Origin: Thermodesulfatator sp.
GTDB lineage: Bacteria > Desulfobacterota > Thermodesulfobacteria > Thermodesulfobacteriales > Thermodesulfobacteriaceae
Direction of reading: 5' to 3'
Length of the DNA: 5,993 nt
Assembly (NCBI GenBank): GCA_026993045.1
Contig: JALWWR010000084.1
Span: 1 to 5,993 of the forward strand
Part shown: positions 4,981 through 5,993 of the stretch, piece after piece
Layout: each line of letters opens with the position of its first letter
Numbering within the stretch: position 1 is the stretch's first letter
Notes under the pieces: generated by a model
Told to the model about the DNA's origin: nothing
What the model saw: only the letters and a program-made list of their open reading frames with translations
Database searches by the model: none
Program-made: the position numbers and the translations under genes

Positions 4981-5993
4981 TTATGATCCGGTTTGGGGGC
5001 CAAGGTCTTGCCCTATGAGGTCTTTGATCTTTTCTCCACCCCGGCGCAGGGCTTCCCGGGAAAGGACTTCCGCTGCCACCTCTTCTCCCCGGCGCCGGTA
5101 AAGCAGGGCTAGGTAGGCCAGGGCCTCGGCCGGGGCCTCTTTAGCCCGGACCACTTCTTTTAAGCAATGAAAGGCCTTCTCGTGCTCCCCTGAAAGATAG
5201 AAGAGTTCCCCCAAAATGGCCCGGCCCTGTAGGCTCAAGCCTTTGGCCCTCTCTAGGATCTCGCGGGCCTGGCCCCACTGCCCTTCTTCTTTTAGGTGTC
5301 GGGCCAGGGCCTCGGCGAAAAGTCCCCTTTCCGGGGAAAGTCTGTAAGCCTGCTCTAGGTGCCAGCGGCCTTGGGCCTCTCCTCGACTCAAAAGAAGGGA
5401 ACCTAGATTAAAGTGGATCAAAGGGTCTTCCGGGCTTAAGGCCAGGGCCTGCCGGAAGGTCTCCTCGGCCTCTTCGTAAAGTTCCAAGGCCTTTAAGATA
5501 AGCCCCCGGCTGTTGAGGAGATGAGCCGGTTGAGGGGTCCGGCCCCGGGCTTGATCGTAAGCCCAAAGGGCCTGGCCCATATCTCCCCAGTCGGCGTAAA
5601 GATCCCCTAAGACATGATAGGTAAACGGCTCGAAACGCACCAGGCCTCCTCCTAAACGCCGGGCCTGTTCATAAGCGGCCAGGGCCAGGGCCAAAGGAGC
5701 TCCAGGGTATCCCCCGCTATAAAGTCCTCCACAAAGCCCCCCGGAAGTGCCCAGGACTTTTTCCGGAGGCTGACGGGTCTTAAGGAGATAGAAACCTTTC
5801 AAAAAAAGACCCCTTCGGGAAGAAGGGGGATGGGGCTGTTTTACGCAAAGGAGGGTTCCCGGGCGGCGTAAAAGCCGGCGTAAGTCCCCCGAGGCCTCCA
5901 GAAAAGGCTCCAATTCCTTCTGGGCCTTCACCGAAAGAAAGGAAAAGCCCAAGAGTTTGGCCCCTTGAAAGAAGAGATCCCGGGCCTTCAGGG
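4981..5993 (-). CDS. Tetratricopeptide repeat protein (N-terminus beyond window)
   Basis: The frame is open to the right edge (base 5993), giving at least 336 visible residues. A TTG at 5952 exists, but the residues before it (LKARDLFFQGAKLLGF) look like the same helical protein, so the true start is probably outside. The C-terminal two thirds hold about six TPR-like helix pairs, for example YHVLGDLYADWGDMGQALWA, AEETFRQALALSPED, FNLGSLLLSRGEAQG and GELFYLSGEHEKAFHCLKEV, with the usual Gly/Ala/Pro positions. TPR arrays are protein-binding scaffolds. Before them lies a Gly-rich stretch, VLGTSGGLCGGLYSGGYPG, that does not fit a TPR. No signal peptide or membrane segment is visible in this part. 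The partner and role are unknown. It is the most upstream visible gene of the minus-strand operon. Confidence 0.85.
   Translation of the reverse strand, partial: LKARDLFFQGAKLLGFSFLSVKAQKELEPFLEASGDLRRLLRRPGTLLCVKQPHPPSSRRGLFLKGFYLLKTRQPPEKVLGTSGGLCGGLYSGGYPGAPLALALAAYEQARRLGGGLVRFEPFTYHVLGDLYADWGDMGQALWAYDQARGRTPQPAHLLNSRGLILKALELYEEAEETFRQALALSPEDPLIHFNLGSLLLSRGEAQGRWHLEQAYRLSPERGLFAEALARHLKEEGQWGQAREILERAKGLSLQGRAILGELFYLSGEHEKAFHCLKEVVRAKEAPAEALAYLALLYRRRGEEVAAEVLSREALRRGGEKIKDLIGQDLGPQTGS

Overview
The window holds nine genes or gene fragments packed almost without gaps, with no RNA gene, insertion sequence or CRISPR array. Most of it is moderately GC-rich and codes for Glu/Lys/Arg/Leu-rich proteins. 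Together with the HPr/EI type and the DHH-FmdB-ptsH-ptsI order, this suggests a thermophilic Gram-negative bacterium, perhaps of the Thermodesulfobacteriota. That assignment is inference from protein style, not a marker-gene result.

Left edge (1-600): the first ~125 bases, on the minus strand, encode the helix-turn-helix core of a HigA-type antitoxin. From about base 108, on the plus strand, they run into the C-terminal part of a NamZ/DUF1343 exo-beta-N-acetylmuramidase. Both genes have lost their N-terminal part at the same point, and about 18 bases fit both families. This is either a rearrangement with microhomology or an assembly chimera. The namZ fragment ends in a strong intrinsic terminator built from its own last codons.

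Plus-strand operon (605-4016): a DHH/DHHA1 phosphoesterase, a small FmdB-type zinc-ribbon protein, HPr (ptsH) and PTS enzyme I (ptsI) overlap one another by 14, 17 and 4 nt, so they are almost certainly co-transcribed and translationally coupled. HPr and EI form the phosphoenolpyruvate-dependent phosphorelay of the PTS. No sugar-specific EII component lies in the window. A hairpin plus T-tract across the ptsI stop codon ends the operon.

Minus-strand operon (5993-3994, reading leftwards): a TPR protein whose N-terminus lies beyond the right edge, an RNase Z-like metallo-beta-lactamase-fold hydrolase, and a 71-residue coiled-coil protein of unknown function. The last gene converges on ptsI, overlapping its 3' end by 23 bp.

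Nothing here is convincingly a new biological system. The points most worth a second look are the antitoxin/NamZ junction, the two terminators buried in coding 3' ends (one sitting directly before the DHH start), the DHH motif I variant, and the small coiled-coil gene coupled to the hydrolase.
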